A stretch of 64,000 nt of DNA from Acidisarcina sp. (lineage in GTDB: Bacteria; Acidobacteriota; Terriglobia; Terriglobales; Acidobacteriaceae). The position numbers and the translations under genes are program-made. The stretch is from NCBI GenBank assembly GCA_035539175.1, contig DATLIY010000010.1, forward strand, positions 62,001 through 126,000. Direction: 5' to 3'. Below, in pieces: positions 1-9,077 of this stretch (the first letter of the stretch is position 1; each line of letters starts with the position of its first letter). The notes below the pieces were generated by a model. That model saw only the letters and a program-made list of their open reading frames with translations, did no database searches and was not told where the DNA came from.

Positions 1-208
1 CCTCTTCCGAGAGTCCGTCGGAGTACACGTCGGCGGTGTCGAAGAAGTGGACCCCGGCCTCCATGCAGATATCGATGAGCTTGCGAGCCTCGTTGACGTC
101 GGTATCACCCCACGACTTGAAGAACTCATTCCCTCCACCGAAGGTACCGGTGCCGAAGCATAGTACGGGGACTTTAAGACCAGAGTGGCCAAGTTGGCGG
201 TATTCCAT
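1..208 (-). CDS. Aldo/keto reductase, N-terminal part (cut by window edge)
   Basis: Only the first 69 codons are present; the gene runs off the left end of the window. The protein begins MEYRQLGHSGLKVPVLCFGT and contains FFDTADVYSDG, the classic beginning of an NADPH-dependent aldo/keto reductase TIM barrel, in which the Asp and Tyr of the DTADVY segment belong to the catalytic tetrad. The start is supported by GGAG-type purines directly upstream (complement of about 209-219). Family members reduce aldehydes or ketones in the cytoplasm; the substrate cannot be told from this fragment. It is divergent from aroG, with a 343-base gap. Confidence 0.85.
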   Translation of the reverse strand, partial: MEYRQLGHSGLKVPVLCFGTGTFGGGNEFFKSWGDTDVNEARKLIDICMEAGVHFFDTADVYSDGLSEE

Positions 209-551
209 CTCCTGCTCCTTATCGCGGGTTACGCGTTTCTTTCATCTGATGCCAGCGAGAATAATAGGTCGCAGAGAAGGCGAAGGTCCCCGCGTACAAT
301 CATGCCCACCATCCTAAGCCGCAAATCCGGATTGTCCGCCGGTGCGGATTGGCAGCCCTGGCAAGCTGGCTAAAGCACTGCAGCATTTGGAGAAATACCG
401 CTGCCGCCCCTCACTCTGCCACTTACAAGCCGCAAACTGATACTGTAAAAGCAGAGCGTGCAGAGCAATTACGCTCACCGAAATGAAAAAGGAAACTGGA
501 TGGTTCGTTCACCGAAGTCTGCGGACTCGTTGACCCCATCGGACGAGGCCT
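209..551. other. Intergenic region between aldo/keto reductase and aroG
   Basis: This 343-base stretch separates two divergently transcribed genes and should hold both promoters. Open frames here have no recognisable protein features. A TGA at 531-533 in frame with aroG limits how far upstream aroG can start. No clear operator, riboswitch or hairpin was recognised. Confidence 0.5.
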
Positions 552-1607
552 ATGCTTTATCCCACGGATGACCTTCGCATAAAGTGGACCAAAGTCGTCC
601 TTCCCCCGATCTTTCTTGAAGAAGAACTCCCCATCACCGAAACGGCGTCCTCCACCGTCTTTGAGGCGCGCGAGGCAATTCGCAACATCCTCAGCGGTGC
701 TGACCCGCGGCTGCTGGCGATCGTAGGCCCTTGCTCCATCCACGACACCAAGGCTGCTCGCGAATACGCTACGCTGCTGAAAAAAGCCATGGCGGAGTTT
801 TCCCGCGAACTCTGCATCGTCATGCGGGTCTATTTTGAGAAGCCGCGTACCACCATCGGCTGGAAGGGCCTGATCAACGACCCTTATCTCGATCACTCCT
901 ATCGCATCAACGACGGGCTTCGTCTCGCCCGCCACTTGCTTCTCGATCTGGCGGAGATGGGCGTCCCTGCGGGAACCGAGTTCCTCGACATGATCTCGCC
1001 GCAATACATGGCCAGCCTCGTCAGTTGGGGAGCTATTGGAGCGCGGACGACCGAGAGCCAGATTCACCGCGAGCTGGTCTCCGGCCTCTCCTGCCCTGTA
1101 GGCTTCAAGAACGGCACCTCCGGAGATGTGCAAATCGCGATCGATGCAATCCTCTCCGCGCGCAACCCGCACACCTTTCTTGGACATAGCCACACTGGTC
1201 AATCCGCCATCTTCGTCACCAGCGGCAACCCGGACTGCCACATCATCCTTCGCGGCGGCCGCAAGCTGGTGAACTACGACGCCGAGTCGGTGAACCAGAT
1301 CTCCGCGCAGATGGAGAAGGCGGGCCTTCCGGCGAGGCTTATGATCGACTGCAGCCATGCCAACAGCCGCAAGGATCACACGCGTCAGAGCGCCGTCTGC
1401 AGCGATGTAGCAGCACAGGTGGCCGCCGGCGATCGCCGCATCATTGGCGTCATGATCGAAAGCAACCTGGTTGCCGGAGCACAGAAGCTCGTTCCTGGCC
1501 AGCCCCTCGTGTATGGACAGAGCATCACCGACGCATGCATTGGATGGGACGAGACGCAGGCTGCGCTCCAGACCCTGGCCAATGCGGTGAAATCGGCCCG
1601 CGGATAG
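552..1607 (+). CDS. aroG: 3-deoxy-7-phosphoheptulonate (DAHP) synthase, class I (AroF/G/H type)
   Basis: Condenses phosphoenolpyruvate with erythrose 4-phosphate, the first step of the shikimate pathway, in the cytoplasm. The 351-residue length and the N-terminus (MLYPTDDLRI) match the AroG/F/H family. The metal-binding Cys lies in VGPCSIHD (about C61), followed by the metal-ligand His in DCSHANS (about H269), the Glu in MIESNL (about E303) and the Asp in SITDACIGW (about D327). KPRTTIGWKG and GFKNGTSGDVQ are the usual substrate-binding segments. The start is bounded by an in-frame stop at 531-533 and preceded by GGACGAGG. The N-terminal extension suggests feedback regulation by an aromatic amino acid, but which one cannot be read from sequence. 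It is convergent with trpB2 and shares a terminator with it. Confidence 0.97.
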   Translation: MLYPTDDLRIKWTKVVLPPIFLEEELPITETASSTVFEAREAIRNILSGADPRLLAIVGPCSIHDTKAAREYATLLKKAMAEFSRELCIVMRVYFEKPRTTIGWKGLINDPYLDHSYRINDGLRLARHLLLDLAEMGVPAGTEFLDMISPQYMASLVSWGAIGARTTESQIHRELVSGLSCPVGFKNGTSGDVQIAIDAILSARNPHTFLGHSHTGQSAIFVTSGNPDCHIILRGGRKLVNYDAESVNQISAQMEKAGLPARLMIDCSHANSRKDHTRQSAVCSDVAAQVAAGDRRIIGVMIESNLVAGAQKLVPGQPLVYGQSITDACIGWDETQAALQTLANAVKSARG

Positions 1608-1626
1608 CTCTCTTGCGAGCGAACGC

Positions 1627-1670
1627 AAAAGGACCTTGCTACCCTCGGTAGAGAGCAGCAAGGTCCTTTT
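1627..1670. terminator. Bidirectional terminator between aroG and trpB2
   Basis: AAAAGGACCTTGCT (1627-1640) and AGCAAGGTCCTTTT (1657-1670) form a perfect 14-bp stem around a 16-nt loop. A-rich and T-rich flanks lie on both sides, so it can work as an intrinsic terminator for both convergent genes. Confidence 0.9.
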
Positions 1671-1719
1671 GATTCTAATAACCTGAATAATCTGAGGATC
1701 AGAGGGACCCCATGGCAGC

Positions 1720-3078
1720 TTACCCAACAGAGGGCAGCCCTGCCAGCGCCATGGCGATCTCCTCTTCCGGATAGTCGTAGTTGCTTAACTTCTCCGCCTG
1801 GTAGTCGATGTATGACTGCATGTCGAAGTGGCCATGTCCGCTGAGGCCGAAGAGAATCGTTCGCTCCTTGCCTTCTTCTTTGGCGCGCAGCGCTTCGGCG
1901 ATAGCCCCTGCAATCGCATGGTTTGCTTCCGGCGCCGGGACGATCCCTTCTGCACGGGCAAACTGAATCCCGGCGGCGAACGCGTCCAGTTGCTGCACGG
2001 ACGTAGCCTCTATCAAACCAAGATCCATAACATGCGACACCAACGGAGCCATGCCGTGGTAACGCAGGCCGCCTGCATGAATGCCCGGAGGAACAAACGT
2101 GCTCCCCAGCGTGTGCATTTTAACGAGCGGAGTCAGATGCCCGGTGTCTCCAAAGTCATACGTGAATCGGCCCTTCGTCAAGCTCGGACAAGCTGCCGGT
2201 TCTACGGCAACAACTCGCGCATGGCCTTGTCCCTTGAGCTTGCGGCCGAGGTACGGCATCACCAGCCCCGCGAAGTTGGATCCGCCGCCGGTGCAACCCA
2301 CAATAACGTCGGGCTCATCGCCGGCCAGGGCCATCTGCTCAATCGATTCCAGCCCGATCACGGTCTGGTGGAGCAATACGTGGTTCAGCACGCTGCCAAG
2401 CGCATATTTGGTATTTGGGTCCTTGGCAGCCACTTCGACGGCTTCTGAGATTGCCATGCCCAGCGAACCAGTGGACTCTGGATTCTGCGCCAGGATGGCG
2501 CGGCCTGACTCCGTTTCCATGCTCGGACTGGCAGTCACGGACGCCCCGTAAACTTCCATTAGAGCGCGGCGATAGGGCTTCTGGTCATAGCTGACGCGCA
2601 CCATATAAACCTTGCACTCCAGGCCGAAGAAGGCGCAGGCCATTGCCAGCGAAGAGCCCCACTGTCCCGCACCGGTCTCCGTGGAAAGACGCTTCGTTCC
2701 GTCCTTTTTGTTGTAGTACGCCTGTGCGACAGCGGAGTTTAGCTTATGAGAACCTGCCGGGCTCACCCCCTCGTACTTGTAATAAATCCGAGCCGGTGTA
2801 TCCAGAGCCTTCTCCAGACGGCGGGCGCGAAACAGCGGTGCGGGACGCCACTGCGCGTACAATTGCCGCACTTCTTCGGGGATCTCGATCTCGCGCTCTG
2901 TGCTGACCTCCTGAAGGATCAGGCTCATCGGAAACAGCGGAGCCAGGTCGTCCGGTCCAATGGGTTTCATTGTTCCCGGATGCAGGACTGGTGCCATAGG
3001 CTTTGGAAGATCTGCGACGATGTTGTACCAGGCTTGAGGAATGCGGCTCTGCGGCAGGTTGTACTGTATCGAGTCCAT
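1720..3078 (-). CDS. trpB: Tryptophan synthase beta chain, TrpB2 type
   Basis: PLP-dependent enzyme joining indole and serine to make tryptophan. The long N-terminal part ([19 protein letters not shown]), the segment [15 protein letters not shown] with the Schiff-base Lys (about K112), the phosphate-binding loop [11 protein letters not shown] and the tail [14 protein letters not shown] are typical of the TrpB2 subgroup (about 450 residues; 452 here). The frame stays open to 3192, but the extra 38 residues look non-coding and family members begin near MDSIQY, so 3078 (or 3087) is chosen. TrpB2 enzymes often occur without an adjacent trpA and are thought to use free indole; no trpA lies nearby. 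Another use, such as phosphoserine-dependent synthesis or indole salvage, is possible. Confidence 0.93.
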   Translation of the reverse strand: MDSIQYNLPQSRIPQAWYNIVADLPKPMAPVLHPGTMKPIGPDDLAPLFPMSLILQEVSTEREIEIPEEVRQLYAQWRPAPLFRARRLEKALDTPARIYYKYEGVSPAGSHKLNSAVAQAYYNKKDGTKRLSTETGAGQWGSSLAMACAFFGLECKVYMVRVSYDQKPYRRALMEVYGASVTASPSMETESGRAILAQNPESTGSLGMAISEAVEVAAKDPNTKYALGSVLNHVLLHQTVIGLESIEQMALAGDEPDVIVGCTGGGSNFAGLVMPYLGRKLKGQGHARVVAVEPAACPSLTKGRFTYDFGDTGHLTPLVKMHTLGSTFVPPGIHAGGLRYHGMAPLVSHVMDLGLIEATSVQQLDAFAAGIQFARAEGIVPAPEANHAIAGAIAEALRAKEEGKERTILFGLSGHGHFDMQSYIDYQAEKLSNYDYPEEEIAMALAGLPSVG

Positions 3079-3232
3079 GGGCAACATTCTAGCAGCGTGG
3101 CTGGCGGCGCTGCCTTGCGCAGCAACGTTGAGCTTGCCCAACTGCGCAGCCGTAAGCCAGGTATAGGTCCCCCATCCATAGCCGATTAGCAACTTACATT
3201 GTTACGATATCTGTTCTAGATCCCAATCCTGG

Positions 3233-3871
3233 TCACAGACCCCTTTCCACCATCTGCAGGAGGCGTTCCGAGAGTGCCTGAACCTTCTTGTCGGACGCTC
3301 CGCTCAGGGGGCCCTCAATAATAAGAAAGGCCAGGCCATGGACAGCGGACCATGCGAGATACTCTGCTCCCGGCCGGCGCTGCTTTGGAAGAACGCCTGT
3401 CTTCACCATCATGTCCAGTGCGGACGTAAGCAGTTGGAATGGATTGAGGCCGCGCCTGCCGGTCTTCGTGACGTCACGGTCCTCCTCCACCTTGTCAGGA
3501 ACCGAGAATGCGGTGCGGAAGAGGCCGCTTTCAGCAAGAGCAAATTTGAGGTAGCCAGTTCCTACGGCGCGCAGAGTAGCTCGCGCCAGGTCCTCTGGAT
3601 TCCTGGTGCGCCGTATTCCAACGATCTCGCTCTCGATGGCAAGAGCCAGCTCTGACAAGGCATGGGCCCTTACTGCATATAAAAGATCACTGTGGCTGGC
3701 GAAGTGCCGATAGGCGGCATTCGGAGCGACACCTGCGCGGCGGGTCGCCTCCCGCAGTACAACCGCATCTGGCCCGCCGTGGCGCGCCAGCTCGATGCCT
3801 GCGTCAAGCAGTGCTCTCCTGAGATCACCATGGCGAAAGGTCTTGCGGACTATCTTTTTCTGAGAATTCAT
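3233..3871 (-). CDS. TetR family transcriptional regulator
   Basis: Protein of 212 residues. It has an N-terminal helix-turn-helix of TetR type (about residues 14-60: FRHGDLRRALLDAGIELARHG, then LREATRRAGVAPNAAYRHFASH) and a C-terminal ligand-binding domain with a WSAVHGLAFLIIEGPL helix typical of the TetR_C WHG group. The track of open codons continues to 4009, but MNSQKKIVRK is the natural start and puts the operator-like repeats at 3878-3926 just upstream. It is divergent from a two-domain VOC protein and probably represses that gene and itself. The ligand is unknown. Confidence 0.9.
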   Translation of the reverse strand: MNSQKKIVRKTFRHGDLRRALLDAGIELARHGGPDAVVLREATRRAGVAPNAAYRHFASHSDLLYAVRAHALSELALAIESEIVGIRRTRNPEDLARATLRAVGTGYLKFALAESGLFRTAFSVPDKVEEDRDVTKTGRRGLNPFQLLTSALDMMVKTGVLPKQRRPGAEYLAWSAVHGLAFLIIEGPLSGASDKKVQALSERLLQMVERGL

Positions 3872-3877
3872 GGGCCC

Positions 3878-3926
3878 TTGTGGACAGTGTACATTTCCCT
3901 TGATAGCCTGTTGTGGACAGTGTACA
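3878..3926. promoter_or_regulatory. Twin operator-like repeats between tetR and VOC gene
   Basis: TTGTGGACAGTGTACA occurs twice, at 3878-3893 and 3911-3926, with starts exactly 33 bp apart (about three helical turns). The core TGGACA-G-TGTACA is a near-perfect palindrome with one mismatched pair, the usual shape of a TetR operator. The first copy lies 7 bp upstream of the regulator start codon. Binding is inferred, not shown. Confidence 0.75.
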
Positions 3927-3996
3927 CAAGAACGGCAAATGTGCATTGGGGCCAGGGCGGCGAGCCCATGGTCAAAACGAAGAGGGGAGGACGGCG

Positions 3997-4815
3997 ATGA
4001 GCACAGCAACGCAGCAGGAAGTGACCAAATCGACGAATCTGAAGAATGGCGATTTCGTCTGGTACGAACTCAGAACCACTGACTCCAAAGCGGCCGAGGC
4101 GTTTTATAGCCATGTTATCGGCTGGCAGGCAAAGGGCTCCGGCGATCCTGGCGGTATACCGTACAAACTATTTTCGGTTGGAGATCTAAGCGTTGCCGGC
4201 CTGATGCAACTCACCCCTGAGATGCTCGCCGGTGGCATGAGGCCCGCATGGGTCGGCTTCATCGGTGTCGATGATGTGGATGCCTACGCCAGCCGGCTGG
4301 AAAAGGCTGGTGGCAAGCTCCATTGTGCACCGCAGGACATTCCCGGAGTTGGCCGCTTCGCTTCGGTAGAAGACCCACAAGGCGCAGTCTTCCTATTATT
4401 TAAGGGCTCGCTGAATTGCGAACCGCCACGTCCACCTGCCGGTTCGCCTGGCACCGTCGGCTGGAATGAACTCTCCGCGAACGATGGACCATCAGCATGG
4501 TCTTTCTACTCCGGACTCTTTGGCTGGACGGAAGACAGCACCATGGACATGGGTCCAATGGGCGTCTACAGGATCTTCAAGAATGGTGGAAATCCTGTTG
4601 GGGCCATGATGACGCGTGATCGGACCAAGTCACCGATGCCTTTCTGGCTCTACTACTTCAACGTCGACGACATCGATGCTGCGGCGACGCGGATTCGTGA
4701 AAAGAATGGTCAGATTTTCATGGGCCCGCATGAGGTGCCTGGTGGGATGTGGATCGTCCTCGGCCAGGATCCGCAAAGCGCGATGTTCTCTATTCTTGGA
4801 CCAAGGAAAAAGTAA
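3997..4815 (+). CDS. Two-domain VOC family (glyoxalase/bleomycin-resistance-like) protein
   Basis: Protein of 272 residues with two tandem vicinal-oxygen-chelate modules (about residues 18-135 and 145-270). Each begins with an FVWYEL or VGWNEL strand, continues through a phase such as AEAFYSHVIGW or AWSFYSGLFGW, and ends with DPQGAVFLLF or DPQSAMFSIL. This layout resembles CFP32-type VOC proteins rather than a classical lactoylglutathione lyase; the chemistry is unknown. The start MSTATQQ is preceded by GAGGGGAGG. It is divergent from the TetR gene, which probably controls it in response to a small toxic molecule or metabolite. Confidence 0.88.
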   Translation: MSTATQQEVTKSTNLKNGDFVWYELRTTDSKAAEAFYSHVIGWQAKGSGDPGGIPYKLFSVGDLSVAGLMQLTPEMLAGGMRPAWVGFIGVDDVDAYASRLEKAGGKLHCAPQDIPGVGRFASVEDPQGAVFLLFKGSLNCEPPRPPAGSPGTVGWNELSANDGPSAWSFYSGLFGWTEDSTMDMGPMGVYRIFKNGGNPVGAMMTRDRTKSPMPFWLYYFNVDDIDAAATRIREKNGQIFMGPHEVPGGMWIVLGQDPQSAMFSILGPRKK

Positions 4816-4830
4816 AACTATTCGCGGTGG

Positions 4831-4862
4831 TGGCTGCGCACACCCTCGAGTGTACGCAGCCA
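4831..4862. terminator. Hairpin between convergent VOC and cupredoxin genes
   Basis: TGGCTGCG (4831-4838) pairs with CGCAGCCA (4855-4862), and ACAC/GTGT extends the stem inside. The only gap between these convergent genes is 68 bases, so the hairpin probably ends both transcripts, although no strong T-tract is present. Confidence 0.55.
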
Positions 4863-4883
4863 TCGCAGCAATGCCGGCCAGAT

Positions 4884-5618
4884 TTAATAGACTGGCGCGG
4901 CGTTGTGGTCGTAATCCTCACCAAACTTATTCTTGTGGTGTGTCATTAGATCGCTCGTTTGCGGAATCTCGATGAGACCGAGGTTTGTATTATTGCCGGA
5001 GATTTGAACCACACGAGTTAGGGCATCAAGGCGTGCGAACTCCGCCCCTTCCGACCAAACACGCAATCGATATTGCCCGGCAGGAACGGCATGAATTACA
5101 GCTCTGTCATGCTCGTCGACCACTGCAAAGTATGAGGTGGCAAGGGTAAGCACAACCGCACTCATCTCCGGATGGATATTGCAGAAAATATAGGAGACGC
5201 CCTCGCGGCTGAAACGCACAGAACGCGTGCTGCCCGCCTCATACAATCCGAGGTCGAAGCGCCGCCCGTTAAACAGAGAAAAGACGTTGTGATAGAACGG
5301 ATCCTGATTCGGAAACTGCACGGTGCTACCCACCGGAATAACCAACAGGTGAGGCGTGAACTGCTTGTTCTTCTGCGCCAGCGTAAAGGAAGAGACGTGG
5401 GGTGCGGGAATAGATGCAGGATCGAGAGGCATCAGCCATATAACCGTCGAAAGAAGTTTCCTTGGCATTCTATGGGAAGCGTGAGCAGCCGGGTCAGCAT
5501 TTGTAGGAAGCAACCGCACCTGCGCAGCAACATCGAAATTTTGTGCGTGAATGCTCCCGCTGCATAGCAGCAGCACGAGTACTTTAGCGAAACCTCCCAT
5601 CCTGGTTGCCGTTGTCAT
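4884..5618 (-). CDS. Exported cupredoxin-like (type 1 copper) protein
   Basis: Protein of 244 residues with a signal peptide (MTTATRMGGFAKVLVLLLCS...HAQ). A plastocyanin-like fold is indicated by FPNQDPFYHNVFSLF, which supplies one His ligand, and by YIFCNIHPEMSAVV, which supplies the Cys, His and Met ligands of a blue-copper site. The C-terminal part (VVDEHDRAVIHAVPAGQYRLRVWSEG) resembles a carboxypeptidase-regulatory-like beta-sandwich. Such proteins sit in the periplasm and shuttle electrons or bind copper. It starts 4 nt after the porin stop codon, so translation is probably coupled to it. It lies last in a 12-gene minus-strand run that also holds a two-component system. The electron partner is unknown. 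Confidence 0.8.
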   Translation of the reverse strand: MTTATRMGGFAKVLVLLLCSGSIHAQNFDVAAQVRLLPTNADPAAHASHRMPRKLLSTVIWLMPLDPASIPAPHVSSFTLAQKNKQFTPHLLVIPVGSTVQFPNQDPFYHNVFSLFNGRRFDLGLYEAGSTRSVRFSREGVSYIFCNIHPEMSAVVLTLATSYFAVVDEHDRAVIHAVPAGQYRLRVWSEGAEFARLDALTRVVQISGNNTNLGLIEIPQTSDLMTHHKNKFGEDYDHNAAPVY

Positions 5619-5622
5619 AGTC

Positions 5623-7146
5623 TTAGAACTCGTAACCCGTACTAAGAACATAAGACTGAGCGGTAAAGTAGCTCCCACTTATCGGCCAGGTTCTTATGTT
5701 GCGAAATTCAAATGAAAATATCAGGTAGTTGCTTGGCCGATAAATTATGTTTCCGAAGGCCGTCTGATTGCGTGCGAGTGCGGCATTTGGATTCGTAGAA
5801 TCAAGTTGTGCAGAGCGTAGCTGACTTGCATAACCACCGTCTTGTCCGTAGGCAGTGTTCCATTCAATCTTGTCGGACATGCGGTATTTTATCTGGCTCC
5901 ATCCGCCGATTGCGTTCAACCCATCGATCTGTGCATACGGGTCTGAAAGCGTCTTTACCAACACCACGTCTTTGTAGGCGCCTCCTCCTAGTCCTCCTAG
6001 TGCGCGACCGCGATAGAACTCACCCGACAACTCCAGCCGTGCGGGTAACGCCAGCCTCCAGTCCGTAGTAACCGCCCAGGCATTGGTACTTTGACGGTAG
6101 CCATAGTCGTGGGGGCCCCAATATCCGCCAACACCAAAGATAGCGGATCGGCCGAATGGCTTACCGGTGTAAGACAGCAACAGTTCCGATCCTGGGTAGA
6201 GGCTCCGCTGTGCCGCGCTCACGCTCTTAGCCGAAGGGTTATAGATGTCAGCTGGGTCGGCCACGTTCATAACTCCTGCTTCGATGCCAAAGTGCCGCTC
6301 TCCCCAACTCATATCCTGTGACAACTTGAGTTGCGGGAGCCAAGTCCAGAGGTTCCCGGACCCGGCCAGGGGTGATACGCCAACTACTGCCATGGAGGTC
6401 GGCGAAAATGGTGAGATAAGCGGCTTGTCAAGCATCGCAACCAAGTGTGTTTTGCGCCAATCCAGTTCGGCGTGAGCCGTGCGCAAGCGCAGCCTGCCCT
6501 CGTTGGGCAAATAGCCAGATCCTTGCTGGTTGCCAAAGAAGTCAACGCGCACGTCGGCGTGGCTCTCGGCCCCGAAGACAACAGGTCCTTTGGCATCGAA
6601 GCCTAGAACGGTTTGTCGCAGGGTGGCGCCTGTACTGCCATGAGCAACCTCAGGCGTCTTATGCAACGCGATTACTGGCACATCAACGTTGTCCACCGCG
6701 CCCTTATTTACAAATGAGTGGAAAAGCACAAGCCCGGTGATTTTTATAGGATATTTCGATTGTGCCTCAACCTTGCTCTGTTCATGCTGAGCAACTTCGG
6801 CCTGCACCACTTCTTGATTCTCCTTGAGATTGGCGACGGCATCTGCAAGTTCGTTCGCTGGCCGGCCCGAGCCAACGTCAGCCTCGACTCCCGAGGTAGA
6901 CTCGCTTCGCTTCATCGCCTGTAGCTCTTGATGCAAGGCGCGTATCTCCGCGCGTGACTCCTGCAACTCCAGACGGGTTGCGTTGAGGACGTCCATCAGC
7001 GCATCGATTCGCTGTTCGATCTGCGCGTTCCTGTTCGTCTCGTTCAACGTTCCTATCTGAGCAGCAAGTTGCAACGATGACAGAACGAAGAGGACACCCA
7101 ACTGCGGGAGCCGGCGGCAGGCGCCTGTCGAAAACGCTGTGAACAT
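5623..7146 (-). CDS. Outer-membrane porin-like beta-barrel with N-terminal coiled coil
   Basis: Protein of 507 residues. A signal peptide ends near LQLAAQ and is followed by a coiled-coil segment (about residues 40-130: QIEQRIDALMDVLNATRLELQ and KENQEVVQAEVAQHE). The C-terminal region has alternating beta strands and ends in a strand with terminal Phe (VLSTGYEF), the usual assembly signal for BamA. Coiled-coil-plus-barrel porins resemble the phosphate- and sugar-selective types, but no substrate can be assigned. It is followed immediately by the cupredoxin gene and preceded by the sensor kinase (54-nt gap), suggesting a four-gene unit. Confidence 0.78.
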   Translation of the reverse strand: MFTAFSTGACRRLPQLGVLFVLSSLQLAAQIGTLNETNRNAQIEQRIDALMDVLNATRLELQESRAEIRALHQELQAMKRSESTSGVEADVGSGRPANELADAVANLKENQEVVQAEVAQHEQSKVEAQSKYPIKITGLVLFHSFVNKGAVDNVDVPVIALHKTPEVAHGSTGATLRQTVLGFDAKGPVVFGAESHADVRVDFFGNQQGSGYLPNEGRLRLRTAHAELDWRKTHLVAMLDKPLISPFSPTSMAVVGVSPLAGSGNLWTWLPQLKLSQDMSWGERHFGIEAGVMNVADPADIYNPSAKSVSAAQRSLYPGSELLLSYTGKPFGRSAIFGVGGYWGPHDYGYRQSTNAWAVTTDWRLALPARLELSGEFYRGRALGGLGGGAYKDVVLVKTLSDPYAQIDGLNAIGGWSQIKYRMSDKIEWNTAYGQDGGYASQLRSAQLDSTNPNAALARNQTAFGNIIYRPSNYLIFSFEFRNIRTWPISGSYFTAQSYVLSTGYEF

Positions 7147-7200
7147 ATTCGTCCCCCTTTCGTAAGGTCCGATATGCAGGCCTTCAATAAATAAAAAGGA

Positions 7201-9033
7201 TCATCCCTTGCTAGCACCCGCAGAGCTTGCAACTCTGGATGACACGCTGGATTGTGGAATACCTGGAGCGCGCTTGTTGAGCGAAAGCAGAAAGACTGTC
7301 TCACCAGGATCGCTCTTTACGAGAGCGACTGCCCCACCGTGTTCTTCCGCGACTCTGTGGGCAAGCGTAAGACCCAGTCCAACGCCATTTTCCTTGCCTT
7401 CGCTCACAAAAGGTTCAAACAAATTACCACGAATTGCCATTGCAACGCCGCTTCCATTGTCGGCCACGCGGATGTATAGCTGCTCCCCTGCTTGACCGAG
7501 TGTGATGGTGACGACTCCTTGCGGAAGGCCGCCACGATTCGCAGCCTGGCACGCATTCAGAACCAGGTTGAAGATCGCACGCTGCATCTTCTTCGCGTCT
7601 ACCCAGGCATCGAAGGAGTCGCCGTTCTTTGCCTCAACATTGATCCTGACAGTTGCCGCTTCGGGATGCGTCCCCACCAGTGCCACGGCTTTCTCCACCA
7701 GTAGGAGTACCGACTCTTGTGTCAGCTGAAGCGCGTTCCCGGTGCGACTAAACATCAGCAGGGATTCAATCAGATCGGTCATGCCGTTGACGGCAAGCCT
7801 GATCTCGCCAAACAGTTCCGTCTTTTCCTCCTCGTCGACCGCCGAGGCTAGAAACTCCGCATTGGCGTAAACAGCGGCGAGATAGTGGCGGAGATCATGG
7901 GAAACCGAGCTAGCCATCCGCCCAATAGTTGCCAGCCGTTCTGACTCGATGAGTTTTTGTTGCGTTCTGCGAATTTCATCACGCATACGCCCAAAGGCAG
8001 AGCTGAGTTCGTGAACCTCACGTGCCCCGGTCTGTGGGAGGCGATAGTTATAGTCGCCTGTACCCAATGCCCTTACGCCGGAGACAAGCGCTTCGATCGG
8101 CCGCGTTACGGTCCGCGTGATGGATAACGAAAGAAGGACGCCAACCAGCAAAGCCGCCGCTCCAAGCCCGAGAAAGAGATGGTTGAGCCGGCGAGAAAGC
8201 TCATCCTGCTGCCGGAACGATTTGAGCACGACTAGTTGAATATCGTCGCTGTTGCCCGGAGCGAGTTGGACAGCCACCGCACTGAAATGCTCCGGGCCCA
8301 GCCACAGCTCAACCACCCGCATTGGGCTCCGTAGTAGCTCCTGTGACGTTGCTGACAGCCGTATTTCCTGCGTTGAGTCCAGCGTACTGGCAACGACGAT
8401 GCCGTGCGCCAGAAATGTAGCTTCTGCCGCGGCAGCCTCGCTTACTTCATGCGCCAGACTCTGGTCTACGGAATATCCAATGATCACATAGCCCAGAATC
8501 TGGCCGTTGGCACGATTGCCGAAGTACAGTGGTTTGAATGTGAACTCGAAGAGCCTTCCATCCATCACCACGAAGCGGGGGTTGTTTTCGAGCTGTAGCG
8601 AGCTTTCCAGTGCAGTGCGTCGCGAGCGAACAAGATCTTCCGGAGAATACCTGTTTGCATTTTCCAGACCGCCAGAACCCTCATAGAGCGCAAGTACCTT
8701 TCCCTCAGAAGTAGTCAAGGCAAAGAGATCTGCGCCGCTCACCTTGAAAAATTCTTGTCCGCCGTCTTCGATCGTGCGGCGGTCGTGCGTCGTCATAAGT
8801 GCCTTCAGGCTGGGCAGGTCAGCGAGCAGTGCACCTTCGCGCGCCAGCATCTCCTGGCGCTGATGCTGTAGATTCTGAAAGGTAGCGACGGAATGAGTCA
8901 CATCGGAGGCGAGTGTTTCCGACATTTGCCGCTCTATTCGCGAGCGCACGACGAGCAGGCTCGCAGTCGTCAGGCCAACTGAGACAAGCAACAGTGGCAC
9001 CAGCAGCATGACCCGCATTCTTATTGGGGACAT
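7201..9033 (-). CDS. Membrane sensor histidine kinase
   Basis: Protein of 610 residues. The first membrane helix is about residues 8-28, a periplasmic sensor region of about 250 residues follows (double-Cache or CHASE-like, with LFALTTSEGKVLALYEGSGG), the second helix is about 287-305, and a HAMP linker ends near 358. The HisKA box SSVSHDLRHYL carries the phospho-acceptor His near 379. The ATPase domain shows the N box NLVLNACQA (N493), G1 DNGSG (D525) and G2 GVGLGLTLA. The kinase follows its response regulator by 44 nt and precedes a porin and a cupredoxin, so it probably senses an envelope signal such as redox state or metal and controls those genes. The ligand is not evident. Confidence 0.93.
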   Translation of the reverse strand: MSPIRMRVMLLVPLLLVSVGLTTASLLVVRSRIERQMSETLASDVTHSVATFQNLQHQRQEMLAREGALLADLPSLKALMTTHDRRTIEDGGQEFFKVSGADLFALTTSEGKVLALYEGSGGLENANRYSPEDLVRSRRTALESSLQLENNPRFVVMDGRLFEFTFKPLYFGNRANGQILGYVIIGYSVDQSLAHEVSEAAAAEATFLAHGIVVASTLDSTQEIRLSATSQELLRSPMRVVELWLGPEHFSAVAVQLAPGNSDDIQLVVLKSFRQQDELSRRLNHLFLGLGAAALLVGVLLSLSITRTVTRPIEALVSGVRALGTGDYNYRLPQTGAREVHELSSAFGRMRDEIRRTQQKLIESERLATIGRMASSVSHDLRHYLAAVYANAEFLASAVDEEEKTELFGEIRLAVNGMTDLIESLLMFSRTGNALQLTQESVLLLVEKAVALVGTHPEAATVRINVEAKNGDSFDAWVDAKKMQRAIFNLVLNACQAANRGGLPQGVVTITLGQAGEQLYIRVADNGSGVAMAIRGNLFEPFVSEGKENGVGLGLTLAHRVAEEHGGAVALVKSDPGETVFLLSLNKRAPGIPQSSVSSRVASSAGASKG

Positions 9034-9077
9034 GGAACCCGCCTAAGTGCGAGGAGTTTTGCCACGCCGGGAATTCC

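Noticed and set aside
423-1727. Long open frame on the minus strand opposite aroG (434 codons)
   Set aside because: It is antisense to a complete, clearly conserved DAHP synthase and has no recognisable domain.
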